Notes: generated from the letters alone by a model not told the origin. DNA of 64,000 nucleotides from Dryas octopetala (GCA_963921425.1 OY992836.1:19361614-19425613), one strand, 5' to 3'. Positions 24,071-37,320 are shown, counted from the first letter of the stretch. Translations and numbers: made by a program.

Positions 24071-25900
24071 GCTTATCGACCATGATCCTAGCATTTCATT
24101 TTTGGATTTTTCTTTCCAAGTCTTTTTTTTTTTTTTTTTTTTTGGGGTTTTGGTTTCAAGTTTGCATCTCCTTCATCCAAAAGCCTGCAGTTGGTGGTGA
24201 AGTTGTTGCAGACAATAACCATGCGAGAAGCACTTGATATTTTCATGATATATTTGCCTCTAATGCTTGTAGTTTTTCTACCTATGTTATAATTCATTGG
24301 AACAATCTCAAAGAATCTTTGTCTGGCAAAAGTTTTGCCAGCACATATTTGAATAGCTGGTTGTGATTTCCTTAATAAATCTCATCAAAATGTGCTCTAC
24401 ATGATTATATACAATAATGAATAAAATAACTAGTTACATACAGAGAAAGACATGTTCACAAGGCACAACACGAGTAGGACTGTAGGATTGAGGAAGCATC
24501 TAAATACTCTTTCCCTTTTGTCCTTGGCCATCATTATTGATGCACTTATATGCCACATTGCTAGTTGGCACCCATTGGTTTTCAAAGAATAAGTCCTTCC
24601 ATTTTGGTGTTGGATGTTTAAGGAGGATATTATTTTATAGGTAATATTCTCATATCAGACTGTTAATTTGGACCAAACATTCAAACAAGAATCCAACTGA
24701 TTAGTGACTCTTAACAAGAGAATATTTTGCCATTATTTTATATTTTTGGTGGGCAAATGAATGCTCTTGGAGGATGATTTTTTTATCTACAACGGGACAG
24801 CATTGCAAGTTGATGACTTGATGTCCTCACATATCATAGGGAATATCCAGTCAAGCATTCTTCTTTTAGGAAAGTGATGGGGCAGAAAATCAAAGTCAAT
24901 TATTAGGCTTAAGAAAAGATGAGCAAATCAAAAGTTGAATTAGATTTACATTAATTCTGCGGTTCTGCCCCAGAAAGAAACAAGTGTGACTGGGATAGAG
25001 ATTCTCTCAGAGTTGGCTTTTTTAAAAGTTGCTTCCTTTTATTGCACAGTTTTGTTATTGGAAAGAAAACAAAGATCATGATTTTATATTGGAGGAGCAA
25101 TTGTTTTTGGCAACCATGAGCCAGTGAGACAAGGGATTTGACAACTTGCTCTCATTTGTTTGTGTAATGTGTAGGGCCAAGGATAAGATGCTTGAGCTGC
25201 TTTATTTGCCAGTCTATTCATTTTGCTGAAAGATGACATTATTCTCTTGTTTGACAATTTACTTGTCAATTTTAATCGTATATGTAACAAGATTTTGTCT
25301 ACTTAATGATTCAGATTGTCTGCTGCGATGAGTGAAAAAAAATAATGGCTATCAATCTCCAGATTTCAAATTCTTATGCCAATGGGATCAATTTGCTTGT
25401 CATCAACTCTGTGCTATAAACAACATTTCAGACAAGAGGATGAGTAACATAAATTTCAAGCTTATTTATGCATGTGGGTTCATATGAAAGTTTCATATCA
25501 CATTTATGTAGAGTGCAGAACCCATCCATATATTATAAGGGTAGAACTTTGAATTGCATGCGATATAGTTCCACAAAATCAGAGAGAAATTAGGAATATA
25601 TTCCTTATAAATTTATACAGATCTCAACGATGCTCATATTAGATTTAGATACATATAGGGATGTTCTGACAAAAAAAAGAAAAAAAAAAAAGAGATACAT
25701 ATAGGGATGTGTACGTTTCATACACAATAAACCAAATTCTCATATTATTGCAAATGTGAGAATCTTTAGGCAATATAATCTGATATGTGGCCCAGACAAC
25801 CAAAATAAATTTGAAGGATTATTATCCTAAATAGATCAAAATTTAAATAAATAACACTACCACATTTTTTTGTAATGAATGAAACTTAGTAAATAAAATT
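24071..25900. other. Gap between the two profilin genes, proximal part
   Basis: Holds the 3' UTR of profilin 1 with a T21 run near 24123. No gene or element could be supported up to about 25900. Confidence 0.5.
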
Positions 25901-26622
25901 GAGAAATTTAAATTATTAGTCAAAATTTATGTCATTTAAACACATTTAATCATTTTTGTAAGATTTATAAATATGATATTCTTCTCAAGAACTACTCTCG
26001 ACAAGATCGAACACTAATCAAGAAGGTTGGAGCGCTTGTTAAGAAATCTCCAGTACTACTAGTACAGTAGCACTCGAGGGCTATATTTCCAAAATTTCAA
26101 AAATTTTTTTTTTAATAAAAACAAAAGCGGACTGGTTTTAAAAATAGGTCCATTGACTTTAGGTACCAAATTATAATGTTTTTTTATTTCAACTACTAAC
26201 ATTTATATCATTTCAGTTTAGGTACCAACTTTAAAAAACATGGTTATATCGAACTGTGACTGTCTAACAGTCATAACTTTTTTTTTTTAATTTATTGTTT
26301 TTTCAATATTTGCAAGGCTTAAACTTTAATATTTAGTCTTTGGGATATAGGACTTTCTCCCCCAAACCTAAATCAAAAGTATGAAACCCTTAAAAATTTT
26401 GATTTTTTATAAATTGTAAATGGTCACAACTGTGACTGTTCGACAATTACAACTGTAACTGCTTGACAGTCACAACTATATAACAAACTGATTTGTGACC
26501 TAATCAAAAATGTTTTACTCTAGGTTAGTACCTAAACTAAAAAAAATTAGTGTCTTCCTGCTTTATTAAAAAACTATTGATATTTGGTATTTAATCCTAA
26601 TTTTCTATTTAAAAATTTCCCA
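25901..26622. mobile_element. MITE family A, copy 3, split by a later insertion
   Basis: The left end GAGAAATTTAAATTATTAGT (25901 on) and the internal TCGAACACT / GCACTCGAGGGCTA units match copies 1 and 2. The right end is broken: GACTGGTTTTAAAAAT stops at 26145, and the expected continuation (TTTCCC, like the TTTCTC that ends copy 1) resumes after 26616. The interruption is the element at 26146-26607, with TTTAAAAAT duplicated at the junctions. Outer target duplication is degenerate (AATAAAATT against AATAATTTA). Confidence 0.55.
26137..26616. mobile_element. Mutator-like MITE with 9-bp target duplication, nested in MITE A copy 3
   Basis: The element spans 26146-26607 (462 bp), flanked by TTTAAAAAT at 26137-26145 and 26608-26616. 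The ends are inverted copies roughly 80 bases long: the left arm has TTTAGGTACCAAATTATAAT and GTTTAGGTACCAAC; the right arm on the other strand has TTAAATACCAAATATCAAT and GTTTAGGTACTAAC. A further palindrome of GACTGTCTAACAGTC type lies inside. Its right edge is about 290 bases before the ATG of profilin 2 and some 180 before its probable TATA box. Confidence 0.65.
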
Positions 26623-26784
26623 ATAATTTAGTGAGTAGAGCATTTGTCTATTTTTTTTTGTTTTTGTGTTAAATTCTAATTTTACATAGTTAAATAAAAT
26701 TAGAGAGTTAAAAAAGAAATTAGGGGTTAACGTGCAAAACTTGGATTTGAAATAGACAGAGCCAGTGACCCTTGACCCTCTCCC

Positions 26785-26793
26785 TTTATATTT
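26785..26793 (+). promoter_or_regulatory. Probable TATA box of profilin 2
   Basis: TTTATATTT after a CCCTCTCCC stretch, about 110 bases before the ATG. Confidence 0.5.
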
Positions 26794-26900
26794 TAAGAGC
26801 GTGGCGTGGTTCCAAAGCAGCTGTTCGCTAGAAGAAGACTCCTATAACACCAAAAGCAAATCAAAGACAACTCAACAATAACAACAACAACATCAACAAG

Positions 26901-27626
26901 ATGTCGTGGCAAACGTACGTAGACGAACACCTGATGTGCGAAATCGAAGGCAACAACCTCTCCGCCGCCGCCATCATCGGCCACGACGGCAGCGTTTGGG
27001 CCCAGAGCGCCACTTTCCCTCAGGTTTCATTTTCCTCTTCTTCTTCTTTCAATAAATAGATTAATGTTTAAACCCATCTTGCTTAAAGCTTATAACTTTG
27101 ATTTTGGGTGATTCAAAGTTTGATTCACTGAATAAACTAGTTTGTGTCTGGTTCTTTAACTGATGTATTTTGGGTTTATCAATCAAATCACATCCTTGGA
27201 TGGATGCATAGATAGTGTTTGATTATTGTTTTGGTTATTGTTTGTTTGACATAGTTGAAGCCTGAAGAAGTAACTGGCATTATGAATGACTTTGCTGAAC
27301 CCGGTTCACTTGCTCCAACTGGGTTGTATCTTGGGGGCACAAAGTACATGGTCATCCAAGGAGAGCCAGGAGCTGTCATTCGAGGCAAGAAGGTAGATTA
27401 ACCACAACCCACATACATAATTTATGCCTATGCATTTTAATTTTTTGATTTTCGTGGTTTTAGTCTGAGTTTTTGGTCACTTCAATTTCAGGGCCCTGGT
27501 GGTGTTACTGTGAAAAAGACCAATCTGGCTTTACTCCTTGGCATTTATGATGAGCCAATGACTCCTGGCCAGTGCAACATGGTTGTTGAAAGGCTTGGTG
27601 ATTATCTCATTGATCAGGGTCTTTAG
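26901..27626 (+). CDS. PRF: Profilin (downstream member of tandem pair)
   Basis: Exons 26901-27023, 27255-27392, 27492-27626 give 131 residues, the common plant profilin length. Seen: [86 protein letters not shown], ending DQGL. Intron positions are the same as in the upstream gene while intron lengths differ strongly (231 and 99 bases here, 128 and 682 there). It reads as an old tandem duplicate rather than a recent one: the proteins differ at many conservative positions. Both copies look intact. Confidence 0.96.
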
Positions 27627-28770
27627 TCACCTTGGTATGTATTTTTCTTTATTGGGGTCTACCTTTTAGGTTTCTGAACAAGTTTGCATGCATCTACTCA
27701 CCCTGTTTCTGGAAATGTTTGGTTGCAGTGAAACAACTACATGTATCAATAGTGGTGGGAAACTGGTGTGGAAACAAGAATTGGTGCTTGAGAAATGATG
27801 ATATTATGGTCTTTGTCTAATTGTCTTTGTGTCCTCCTTTGAAGAACAGTATTGTATGATTTTCAAGTCAGCTACTTGTCCACTGGATTTCAGTAAATGG
27901 ATGTGGCAAATTGATTTGCATAAAGTTATAAATACTCTCCTCTGCGCGTACTTGCATATGAGTATTTCATTTTTAGGCTGTGCAGTTGCTAGTTGGTACT
28001 TTTTTTTTTTTTTTTTTTGTGGATAAATCCTCTTTTAACTTGGATAAACTAAAACCCTTTAATCATCATAGCTTGTAGCATACAGGAGATCATACCTACT
28101 TTTATGTTCTTGCTTGAATAATGGTATGATGTTTGTGTTGTACCCTTGGATTCAGGGGAACTTGTAGCCATGTTTGTCCCAAACGGATGAAATCTGCAAA
28201 TATGGAAGTTCAAAATTTCCATAGCATTGTTTCTTAGAAGTGTACCTTACAGTAATGGTCATGGTGGTAATGAGAGTTACAGTTAAAAGTAATGATGCTG
28301 TAGGATAACTCCTCCCGAATTTGAGAATTTACGGTACTTGAATAGTTCATCAGATCTATCAAAAGAATTATATCAATCAAAAGAGAGTAAGGTAGGTGCT
28401 TGGACTTCAAAATTTTAGGATTGAAAGTTTGAAACCCACATTGGATATTTTATCTCACAGAGATACAGAATCGTCCTCCCAATTGAGATGTGAAGTTCAA
28501 CCATCAGATGCTGCAACTTCTTTGGTTCAATCTTAAGCCTCCATATGTGCAAATTTATAATTTCATGTTCAGAAGATCAATCACTACTTCAATATCATAC
28601 AAAACTTGGGGAGCAGATTGATATACAGCAGATACTATCTTTCTCATGCAAAATGCATGGAAGCAAAAATTTTCAAACCAACACCACTCCCTGCAATACA
28701 CAGAATCACCATTTTCTGGTCTCCATGGCAAAATATCTACTGCTTTAAATATTAAGCGTCTGAGCCATGG
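27627..28770. other. Gap between convergent profilin 2 and glucanase genes
   Basis: 3' UTRs of both genes; a T18 run at 28001. No other feature recognised. Confidence 0.55.
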
Positions 28771-31376
28771 TCAACTTAAGGAAAGAAATGATATCAAAGT
28801 CACAAGAAGGCAACCGAAAATCCATGCTGGAACATCATTCCGCATGGTGGATGAAGAAGTTGAAGATATTGCTGTTGTATTGCTCGCTACAGTTTTGTTG
28901 CTCCTGTATGAAAATTGCAAAATATGAAAAACTAGGTATATACATAGTGCCAAATTGATAAACAAAATTTGTAACTAGAATTGTCGCATACATAAAACTT
29001 ACCCAGCAATCAGATAGATGCAGTTGTCATAGCCTGCACAAATGAAGTACGATTAGTTTTTGGTGACTCCTCTTAAAGGAGATACTCAACCATACTCGGC
29101 AACTTGTACACAGAACAGACTTATTATCTAGGTTTGTATATGCATCTGACACTAAATCCACTAGTAAAAACGAGAGTAAAGAAATATGGTTTGAAAGCAT
29201 CTCTGTATACATACTTGGGTTCTTATTGACTTTAATCCCAGTCCCTCCAAAACTGCAAGCAACATCAGTAGCCCCATTTTGCTGGTAATAACTGTTGAAC
29301 GCAAACGATGCATGAGACACTGTAGTATCTGGCTCAAAACAAGGTTGGCTAGGCTGAATAGGAGTACAGTCCACATTCCCAGAACCACAAGCCCAATCTA
29401 AGGCATTCTGCAAGTCAATTTCAGAAGCCTTAGTTGAAGCAATGCACCATGTTGTCCCGTTTGAACTGGTAACATTAGCCTCTGTAGTCATATCCACACC
29501 ACTTTTTCCAGTGAAATCCAGGCTGTAGACGCTTGTCTGGTCCGGATAAAATAGCCCCCAGTTCCTCTCAGATTCCAACCCAGGCTTCCTATTTTCATTG
29601 AACAAAGAGAAGATATAAGTATCCAGCTTCTCCCCAGGCTTTGCAGGAGTACCAGTGTTATTCAGGACATGGCGAATCAGATTAGTATTGTAAATTTGGG
29701 CATTATCCGGAGTAGCAGCTGTCTCTTTAGGTGATCCTTTTGAAGGCCAGCCTGTCTCAGTGACCATGATTTTGATTGTTCTGAAATTCAGAGCCATCAG
29801 CGCATAATATAGAGCATCAATCTGAGCATCAAACATGTTAGTGTATAGCAAACCAGTGTTTGGATCAATGACTTCTGAGGATGCCTGAAATAGAGCGTAG
29901 TCGAGAGTGACATTGCTTGGGGAATCTCTGTAAGCATAGTATGGATATATATCAATCATGAAGGGTGATTGGTTTTCGGCAAGAAATTCCAACATAGGTT
30001 TCAGGAAAAAGGCATGGCTACTATTAAAAGCCCCTGCTGAGGGAGGGAATGATCGGGACAGAACACCAAGGGAATGGGTGGTTGATACTTTAATCCTCTT
30101 ATGCAGACCAACTTTTTTCAGGGCTGTGAGGACATTTTTCATGGCAGGCACTAGTAGGGCAGACGTATTACTGGGGCTCTCAGTAACTTCAGCTCCAACA
30201 GTTATGTATGTGATCTTTGTAGCTGGGTAGTAAGGCAGGATGCTGTTCTTAAGCCAGGTGTCTGCATTGGATTGGAACTGGGAAAATGGCAACAAGTCTG
30301 AATTTGGAACCCCAATCATAAGTTCAATGCCAGTGTTTGCAAAGGCTTTGAGGACCTGTATGTTGGAGTCATAAAGCCTAACATACTTAATGTTATGAAG
30401 CTGAACAAGCTGTGCCGCTTTGTCAGGTGTAGGAAGGTCATCAGCATCTCTTCCATAGCAAATTCCAACAATGCTTCCTCTGCAAAGATCTGCCACAAAG
30501 ATTAACAAGATTCAAACAAATGAATAAACTTTGAAGAAATGGGTTAACCAACGGGCACCACTACCAGCAAGCTGGCAAGTGACTCAAATATGCAAACACC
30601 AAAAACATTGTAGGACCGTCAAATGGAGAGTGAGTCATCTCCAGCCAAGGCCTACCACTAAAAACATACATATTACCAAGTCTCTTGGTAAAACTCATTG
30701 TGAATTAAATAGTTTCAAAAGATATTACTCTGAATAAGGGCTTCAAGAATCATGGCTTCCTCTTAAGAGTTAAAGCCATTTTCTACAATGATTACAAAAA
30801 AACAGCAAGCATGCTACATCAACAATGTACCCTATTGAATGCTTAATAACTTCAACTTTAAGAGATAAAGAACACAGTAAACAAACAGATGTGCCCCTTC
30901 TCATACATAAAAATTGAAGATTATCCATTTGACCATAGTATATTATAATATTGTTTACGGCCAAAGTAGAAAGGGTCCCCAAACTCAATAATAGCAGTAT
31001 AGCTGTCCATCAAATGGAAATCCGAAATCCCCACCAACTTGAAAAAAAAACAGATGCAGACTTAGCAGGGCACTACTGAAGAAAATCATTAATTTAGCAT
31101 TGGCCCTTTAGAACCAAGATCGGTAAGCTTCCAAATTAAGCATATTTGGCTACCATAATATATAACTCAACTAAATATACCCAGAAAAGTTTTATAAAAA
31201 TTAGAGCATTTGATTGCTGGGCGAAGCTTAATAATAAAAAGAAATTATATATGTGAACCTTGGAGCTATCAGCTAAAAAAATATGTTAATTTGGAGGTAT
31301 CAGTTAAGTAAGCTAGGACAATAGTTAGTCTCCGACCCATTATTCCTTAAGAAAATATATGAAAGAAAGCTGAAAA

Positions 31377-31407
<31 letters not shown>

Positions 31408-31804
31408 ACCCAAATGGCCAATAATGTAGCAAAAGTGGTAACTTGCAAGAAAACACACCGACATTTGTTTTTATTATGTGTATATGTTTGGGTTTGGTCT
31501 AGAAAGCTTAGTCTTACTTGGTCTTACAGTTGATAATCAGAGTGTCAGAGACCATTACTTTAGAAAAACAAAGATCCAAGTTGAGCAAACTTGAAAAATC
31601 ACTTGGAGTACAAAGAAATCTAAGCTTAAACATATCAAACACCATTAACATCGAAGTATCGAACCCCATTCCACATTAAAGAGAAAGAAACAAAAAGACA
31701 GAGATAAAGGAAGAAGAAGAAGTAGAAGAAACCAGAAAGAGACACAAACCCAAAAGTGTAAGCAGCAGTGAAGTGGCAAAGATAAGCCTGAACCCCCTTG
31801 CCAT
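28771..31804 (-). CDS. GPI-anchored glucan endo-1,3-beta-glucosidase (GH17 + X8/CBM43)
   Basis: Hydrolyses callose-type beta-1,3-glucan at the cell surface. Exons (minus): 31750-31804 (signal peptide), 29215-30489, 29003-29033 (31 bases), 28771-28903; they close in frame to 497 residues. Order: signal peptide about 1-23 (MARGF, FATSLLLTLL); GH17 barrel about 24-345, with the acid/base Glu119 in TVGAEVTE and the nucleophile Glu263 in VTETGWPSKG; X8 domain about 365-455 with its Cys residues (TWCIAST, WACGSG, PCFEPDTT, YDNCIYL). Then a Ser/Thr-rich spacer and a hydrophobic tail ending SFLSLS, the usual GPI-anchor signal. This layout is that of plasmodesmal and wall glucanases. The 1.26-kb first intron splits off the signal peptide, so the start at 31804 rests on splice phase and signal-peptide quality. 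A hAT transposon lies 450 bases upstream of the ATG. Confidence 0.93.
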
Positions 31805-32253
31805 TGCTCTCTCTCTCCCTTTCTTGCTTTCTCAAACAGCTCCTCTACTCCTTCCTCTGGCCTCTAAGCTAATTAATCTTCAAAGTTCTTGTTGTAGATA
31901 GTAACGGCTCCTAAATAAGCTCCTTTTGCTTTAAAGCCTTTTTCTCTATGTTTGTGTTTTGCTGAGCTCAGAGCTCGAGAGTGAAAGCACTTAAACAGCT
32001 TAAGCCAAAGCACTGAGTAGAACTCAAATTAGAGGTCTATGTACGGCACAAGCTTTAGAGTTTTTAGTGCTTGTGTCAAGGACACGGAAGAGATTGTCAG
32101 CAGAAGGTCCGGACTTGAGCAGTTGTTTATGAAATCTAGTTTATTCAAAGGCCTCGGTTCCGGAACTTTGCATGTCTGTGCTGTTCCCCACAATATTTAT
32201 ATGTACAATGTACTACTGCTACTGTTGCCTCTCAGTGTCTCACCGGTTACAAC

Positions 32254-35200
32254 CAAGGAATAAAATTTCGGGTTTCGAGAAAATTTTGATGGAAATTTCG
32301 ACGAAAATTTCGAAAATTTTTAAATTTCGACAAAAATTCGACGGAAACGATAGAAATTATTATCAAAATACGGAAATTTTGAATGAAACTTCACAATATG
32401 TTTATTTAACATATTATCTACTACATTGATAAAACATTGAAAAAACCAAATTATATGGTAGGTTTCATGTGATATGTGATGAATATAATGCGCGCTAGAG
32501 GCAAATACTGTTAAAAAAATGCTTCACTAATTAATAATTACTTTAATAACACCTCAATTTTATTTTTACTATAATATTGCCACATGAATTACAAAAGTAA
32601 TCAATACCACATAGAGTTTCTAGGAGGTTCAAAATTTCCGCTGTCTTCAGTATCATCATGTCCAGAGTAGGTGTAATGTGAAGAATAATCATCCCAAGAT
32701 ACTTCTCCAGCATAATTTTGCATGTAATTGCCAACATGCCAACCATATGGATCAAGAACCTGTTGTGGTTGAATTTGCCCATAAGCATACTCATTTGAAG
32801 AGTTTGTCTCTTGTTGTGCCAATGAGTTACTATCAGACTCAACCAAGTAAGGCAGATGTGGTGGGTAGAATATTGGAGGGTTTTGCCCATAATTGTAATT
32901 GTCACTTTCTACCCCCATAGAGCCAAAAGTGGTGGATAATGAATCCTCTTCTTCTTGTGCCAAACTCTCATGACCTCTTTGTCTGCGACTATAGTCTTTT
33001 CCTATGGCACCAATTCCTGGTCCGGCACGCCTACTCCCATGATCCTCATCTTGTGTTGCATGTGTATAGTGTGCTTCGACAGAAAATGGGCTCATATACT
33101 CTTGAGAATGTCCAGTGACATCTTCATTTCCACCACCACCACCACCACTACCTCTACCTCTACCTCCACTGTTGGTAGGAGTGTCCGATCTTGTGCTAGA
33201 GTTGCCTGATTGAGAAGGATTAGTGGGAACTGGCTCAGTACGATGTGTCGACCTTGGTTGCATAAGTTCATTCAAACTTGTAGTAGGGCTCACCTCCTCA
33301 TTTAGAACTCTGTCCACATTGATACCTTCCTGACGTGCTTGAGCTGCAATATCAGGGTCTGGATTGCCTGCATCATCATCTAAATGGAGGGGCCTAATCC
33401 ACTGATAAAGCTGGTTTTCCTCCACATCATCATCCCCTATAGCAGCATCATATATATCCAGCGGATCATATTCATCAACGCGATCCTCCTCTGCTTTCTT
33501 ATCTCGAAGTGCAAGCCTCATATTATAGTAGCAATATACCATTTTTTCTAACCTACTATATGAGAGCCTGTTTCGTTGTTTGGTGTGTATGAGTGCGAAA
33601 GTGCTCTAGTTTCTTTCACAAGCTGATGATGACGCCGTTTGTGATAAAACTTTGATGGCTAACTTCCTCACAGTAGGCGCATCACTCCCATACATGATCC
33701 ACCATTCATCTGAAATGAAAAATTTGTTTGTGTAAGTGTAACTATAAAAATAAATAATTAAGTTAATCTAACTAATACAAGTAAGATGTATACTCACTAG
33801 GAGACATTCGTGATCTAGCGGCCTTTGCAGCTCGCTCTCCGAACATTTTTCGGGCATCTTTAAAATATGTTAACTAGATACAAATACAATACAAATTATA
33901 CAATATCAATCAAATGTATAATTTAAGACAATCAAATTCTATAAAGTATTAATATTTTTCGTAAGGATTTTTATGGGCCTTATGACAAATTATTTTTACC
34001 TCATTTCCAAATTGACCAACTTCTGGTGAATAGGGATCCAATTTGGAGAATACGTTGTGCACAGCCCGAATAAGTTCACCATCATCTCCAACGCCAGGTC
34101 TATATTGATAGCGAGGATTCAAATAATAGGCTGCAATCATGCATCAAGTAAATATAGAAATATATAATTAGTAATTTAGTTCATTAATTGAAAGCTAAAT
34201 CAATTAAAAAAAAAATGCGGAACCAAAATAACAAATAAATTATTGGGTTACCTGCTGCGTGCAAATCGTGTTGTAACGTTTTAAACCATCGATCATTGAT
34301 GATTTTTATTACCCACCGTGCACCCTGTTTTTTTTTTTTCTAGTTCTTCCTTCACGACACGCATCAACTCATAAATTGATCCCATTGTAGGATACACTTC
34401 TGTGTCGACAATACGTAAAACTACGTAGAGAGGTTCAAACAGACCGCACACCTTATGCACCTGTTGCCAAAAAGAGTGATCAAGAACTATATTTTCAACG
34501 GTGATGCCTGCATCTGAACGCCGGAAATTGCTACGACCCCAATCATCACTGGTAAACAATTGCTTCAGCTCTATCATCTTACCATACAAACTATCCAATG
34601 CAATATAGTTTGTAGCAAATCGGGTGGCACCAGGACGAACAATATCTCCCTTCGTGATCTCTCGCATCTTTGCCAACAACCAGTTATGGTTGTAAATATA
34701 ATTCGTGTCATTCTGGTTTTTTTAATCACATTAGTAACCTGCTCTTTCTTCCCCATCTCTTCAAACATTAGATCAATGCAATGTGCTGCACACGACGTCC
34801 AGTACACTTTGTATTTGTTCATTAACTTCTTACCTGCTTTAACAAATGCGGAACCATTGTCGGTCACAACTTGAATAACATTCTCCTCTCCAACCTCCGT
34901 GATTACATCCTTCAGTAGCCCATAAATATATTTATGATCCTTTATGCAATCTGAAGAATCAACGGACTTAAGGAATACCGACTTCCCTCTTGAGTAGGCC
35001 ATGAAGTTAATGATAGACAGTTTGGTTGGACCTGTCCAACCATCGCACATGATTGTGCAACCATAAGTTGCCCAATCAGTCTTCAATTTGTTAACATGCT
35101 CTTGCATTTCTTGAAACTCCTGGTCCAAAAATCCGGTGCGTATCTGATAGGGTGTTGGAGGTTCCACTCCTACTCCTGCCTGTTGACATCCTATCACCAA

Positions 35201-37320
35201 ATTTTTGAAATGATGAGATGCTGCTTTTGAAGGAGGAACATTTTCATATAAGAAGAACTTGCTGATCAAGCGTTGCATCCCATCTTTGATTGACCCTCCA
35301 GAAAAGAGATTTTTAACACTCTTTTGGCGTGCTTGAGCTGCCTTGTACAAGCTTGGTGCCACTTGAGGTGTTGGTCGTGAATCTCGTGATTCCCTCATGC
35401 TTGATGCTCTTTGCATCTGTGCACCACTACTAGACCCAGAACCTTGTCCCCTATTTGGGACTTTATGTGAGTCTTCCCTCTCCCATTCTGCTGCTCTAGA
35501 GGCTCGAAGTGCAGATCGAAATTCTCTTCGCTCTTGAGGCCCCATATCATCATTATGATCTTCATCATCATCATCTTCATCATCATCACTCAGCTCAATC
35601 TGACTTTGTCCTCGAAGCTCTTCTCTGAGCTCTTCCATCCTTTGTATTTTTTTGCTTTTTTGGTGTTGTTTGTGTTGCATCCCTGCAATAATGAATTGTC
35701 TCACTTCTGGTGGGACACTATTACATCGTTGCACATTGTGTCCAGGATCCAAACCACTAAGGTGGTATTTTAATCGTGTCACTCCAGCACCCTTCATTAC
35801 AAGGCCACAATATTTGCATATTGAACCTTGTCTGCTACCTGGTAATGGATCGGCATGATCCCAAGCTGGATCACGTGATCTCCCTCCACTGGCCATTGAA
35901 TCCTAAATTCCTAATAACAAAAAGACATACACAGTAACACAATAACAATAACAATTAAATTCCATGTTAATATCATATCAGTATATCACCAAGAAATTAA
36001 TATCATATTAGTTATTAACTTATTACTAATTAGTAATTTCATATCATATTCATATTACCAATTGGCAATTGCATATTTCCATATTACTAATTTGTAATTT
36101 CATATCATATTACCAATTTCATTTCCATATTACTAATTTCATATTAATTATTAATTTATTACCAACTCCATATTAATTTCATTAATTTTAAATTACCAAT
36201 TCGGCAAATCCCATACATGATACATATTAGATGCTATTAACAAATCATACAAATTCCATATTAATTATTAACAAATCATATCAATTCCAATTCCATATCA
36301 TATCATATCATATCACTACTTTCAACTTCCATATCAATATTTATATATCATACAAATTACACAAATCATACAAATCAAAATCAACCTAAAATTATACAAT
36401 CAATTCCAAAATTATACGATTAAAGATTCAAAATTAACCCAAAATCATATAATTATACAAATCAAAATCAACCCAAAATTATACAATTAATTCCAAATCT
36501 ATATAAATCAACCCAAGATCAATATAATTTACATATAAACCCAAAATATGATATTGATCAATTGATGTTAGATAATATTTAAAAGTGGGTAAATCAGTAA
36601 ATGATATACTTAGATATACTCATATACTCAGATCAATTTAGATATACTCAGATATAATTGATCTATTTTGACTGTCTAATGTCTATTACTCAAATAGACA
36701 AATACTCACACACTTAAGACTTCGCAGTTCGCACAAAGCTGTCAAAGACTTGAGACTTAGCCACAAGCCCACAAACTGATTTCAGAAATTTCAGGGGGGC
36801 TAAGCTTCGATAAACGCCGGGGGCTTCGAGGTGGCCGGAGGCTTCGAGGTGGCCGGAGGCTTCGAGGGGGCCGAATACGTCGAGAACGGCGCTGCAAGCC
36901 GAGACGACGGAGGAGAAAGGCGAGAGAGAGAGAGAAGAGAGAGAGCCGAGAAGACGGAGGATGCGGCAGATCGGGTTTGAGATCGAAGGTGTGCGCCGAC
37001 GACTGTGCAGGTGAGATTGTGAATTTGTGATTTGTGAGAATGTGAGGCAGTGAGGGACTTAGGATTAGGCTGGGTATTTGAGCGAGGGTTAGACTGGGTA
37101 TTTGAGATTTTGAGCTCGGGTTACTGTTACAGTGTTAGGCTGGGTATTTGAGCGAAATTTCGCTCAAATTCAAAAAAACTTGATGTTGGGGCATTCGAAA
37201 TTTCGAATATTTCGCCGAAATTTTCCGAAATTTAGTCGAATCCGTGTTAAAATTTCGGAACCCCTAAAAAACGAAATTTTCGGCGAAATTTCGCCGAAAA
37301 CTTCGAAATTTAAACCCTTG
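32254..37320 (-). mobile_element. hAT-superfamily DNA transposon, 5.07 kb, inactivated
   Basis: The left end starts CAAGGAATAAAATTTCG; the right end read on the other strand starts CAAGGGTTTAAATTTCG. Both subterminal regions are packed with GAAATTTCG-type motifs, as in hAT elements where such repeats bind transposase. The left border is confirmed by an independent copy of the same end at 53556. Target duplication is imperfect: GTTACAAC on the left, and on the right GTAACTTA directly, or CTTACAAC four bases further. The element encodes a BED/DUF659/hATC transposase on the minus strand, broken at several points. It sits about 450 bases upstream of the glucanase start codon. Confidence 0.8.
32601..35896 (-). 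pseudogene. hAT transposase (BED zinc finger, DUF659, hATC), broken
   Basis: The reading starts at 35896 (MASGGRSRDPAWDHAD). It has a BED-type finger (CKYCGLVMKGAGVTRLKYHL), an acidic and Arg-rich linker, and the RNase-H-like DUF659 core (CDGWTGPTKLSIINF, VVTDNGSAFVKAG, WTSCAAHCIDLM). Damage seen: a frame change around 34715-34735 (the family block YNHNWLLAKMRE continues in the next frame); another at the A-run near 34330, after which WVIKII resumes in a third frame; and a TAG stop at 33606-33608 exactly where the hATC block SSSACERNW..F has its conserved Trp. Exons at about 33960-34137, 33797-33860 and 32601-33713 continue the protein to a Gly/Ser-rich acidic tail. Such a product could not be full length. 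Confidence 0.85.

Noticed and set aside
32543-32905. 120-residue minus-strand frame within the hAT element
   Set aside because: Shadow of the transposase C-terminal frame (32601-33542) in another phase.
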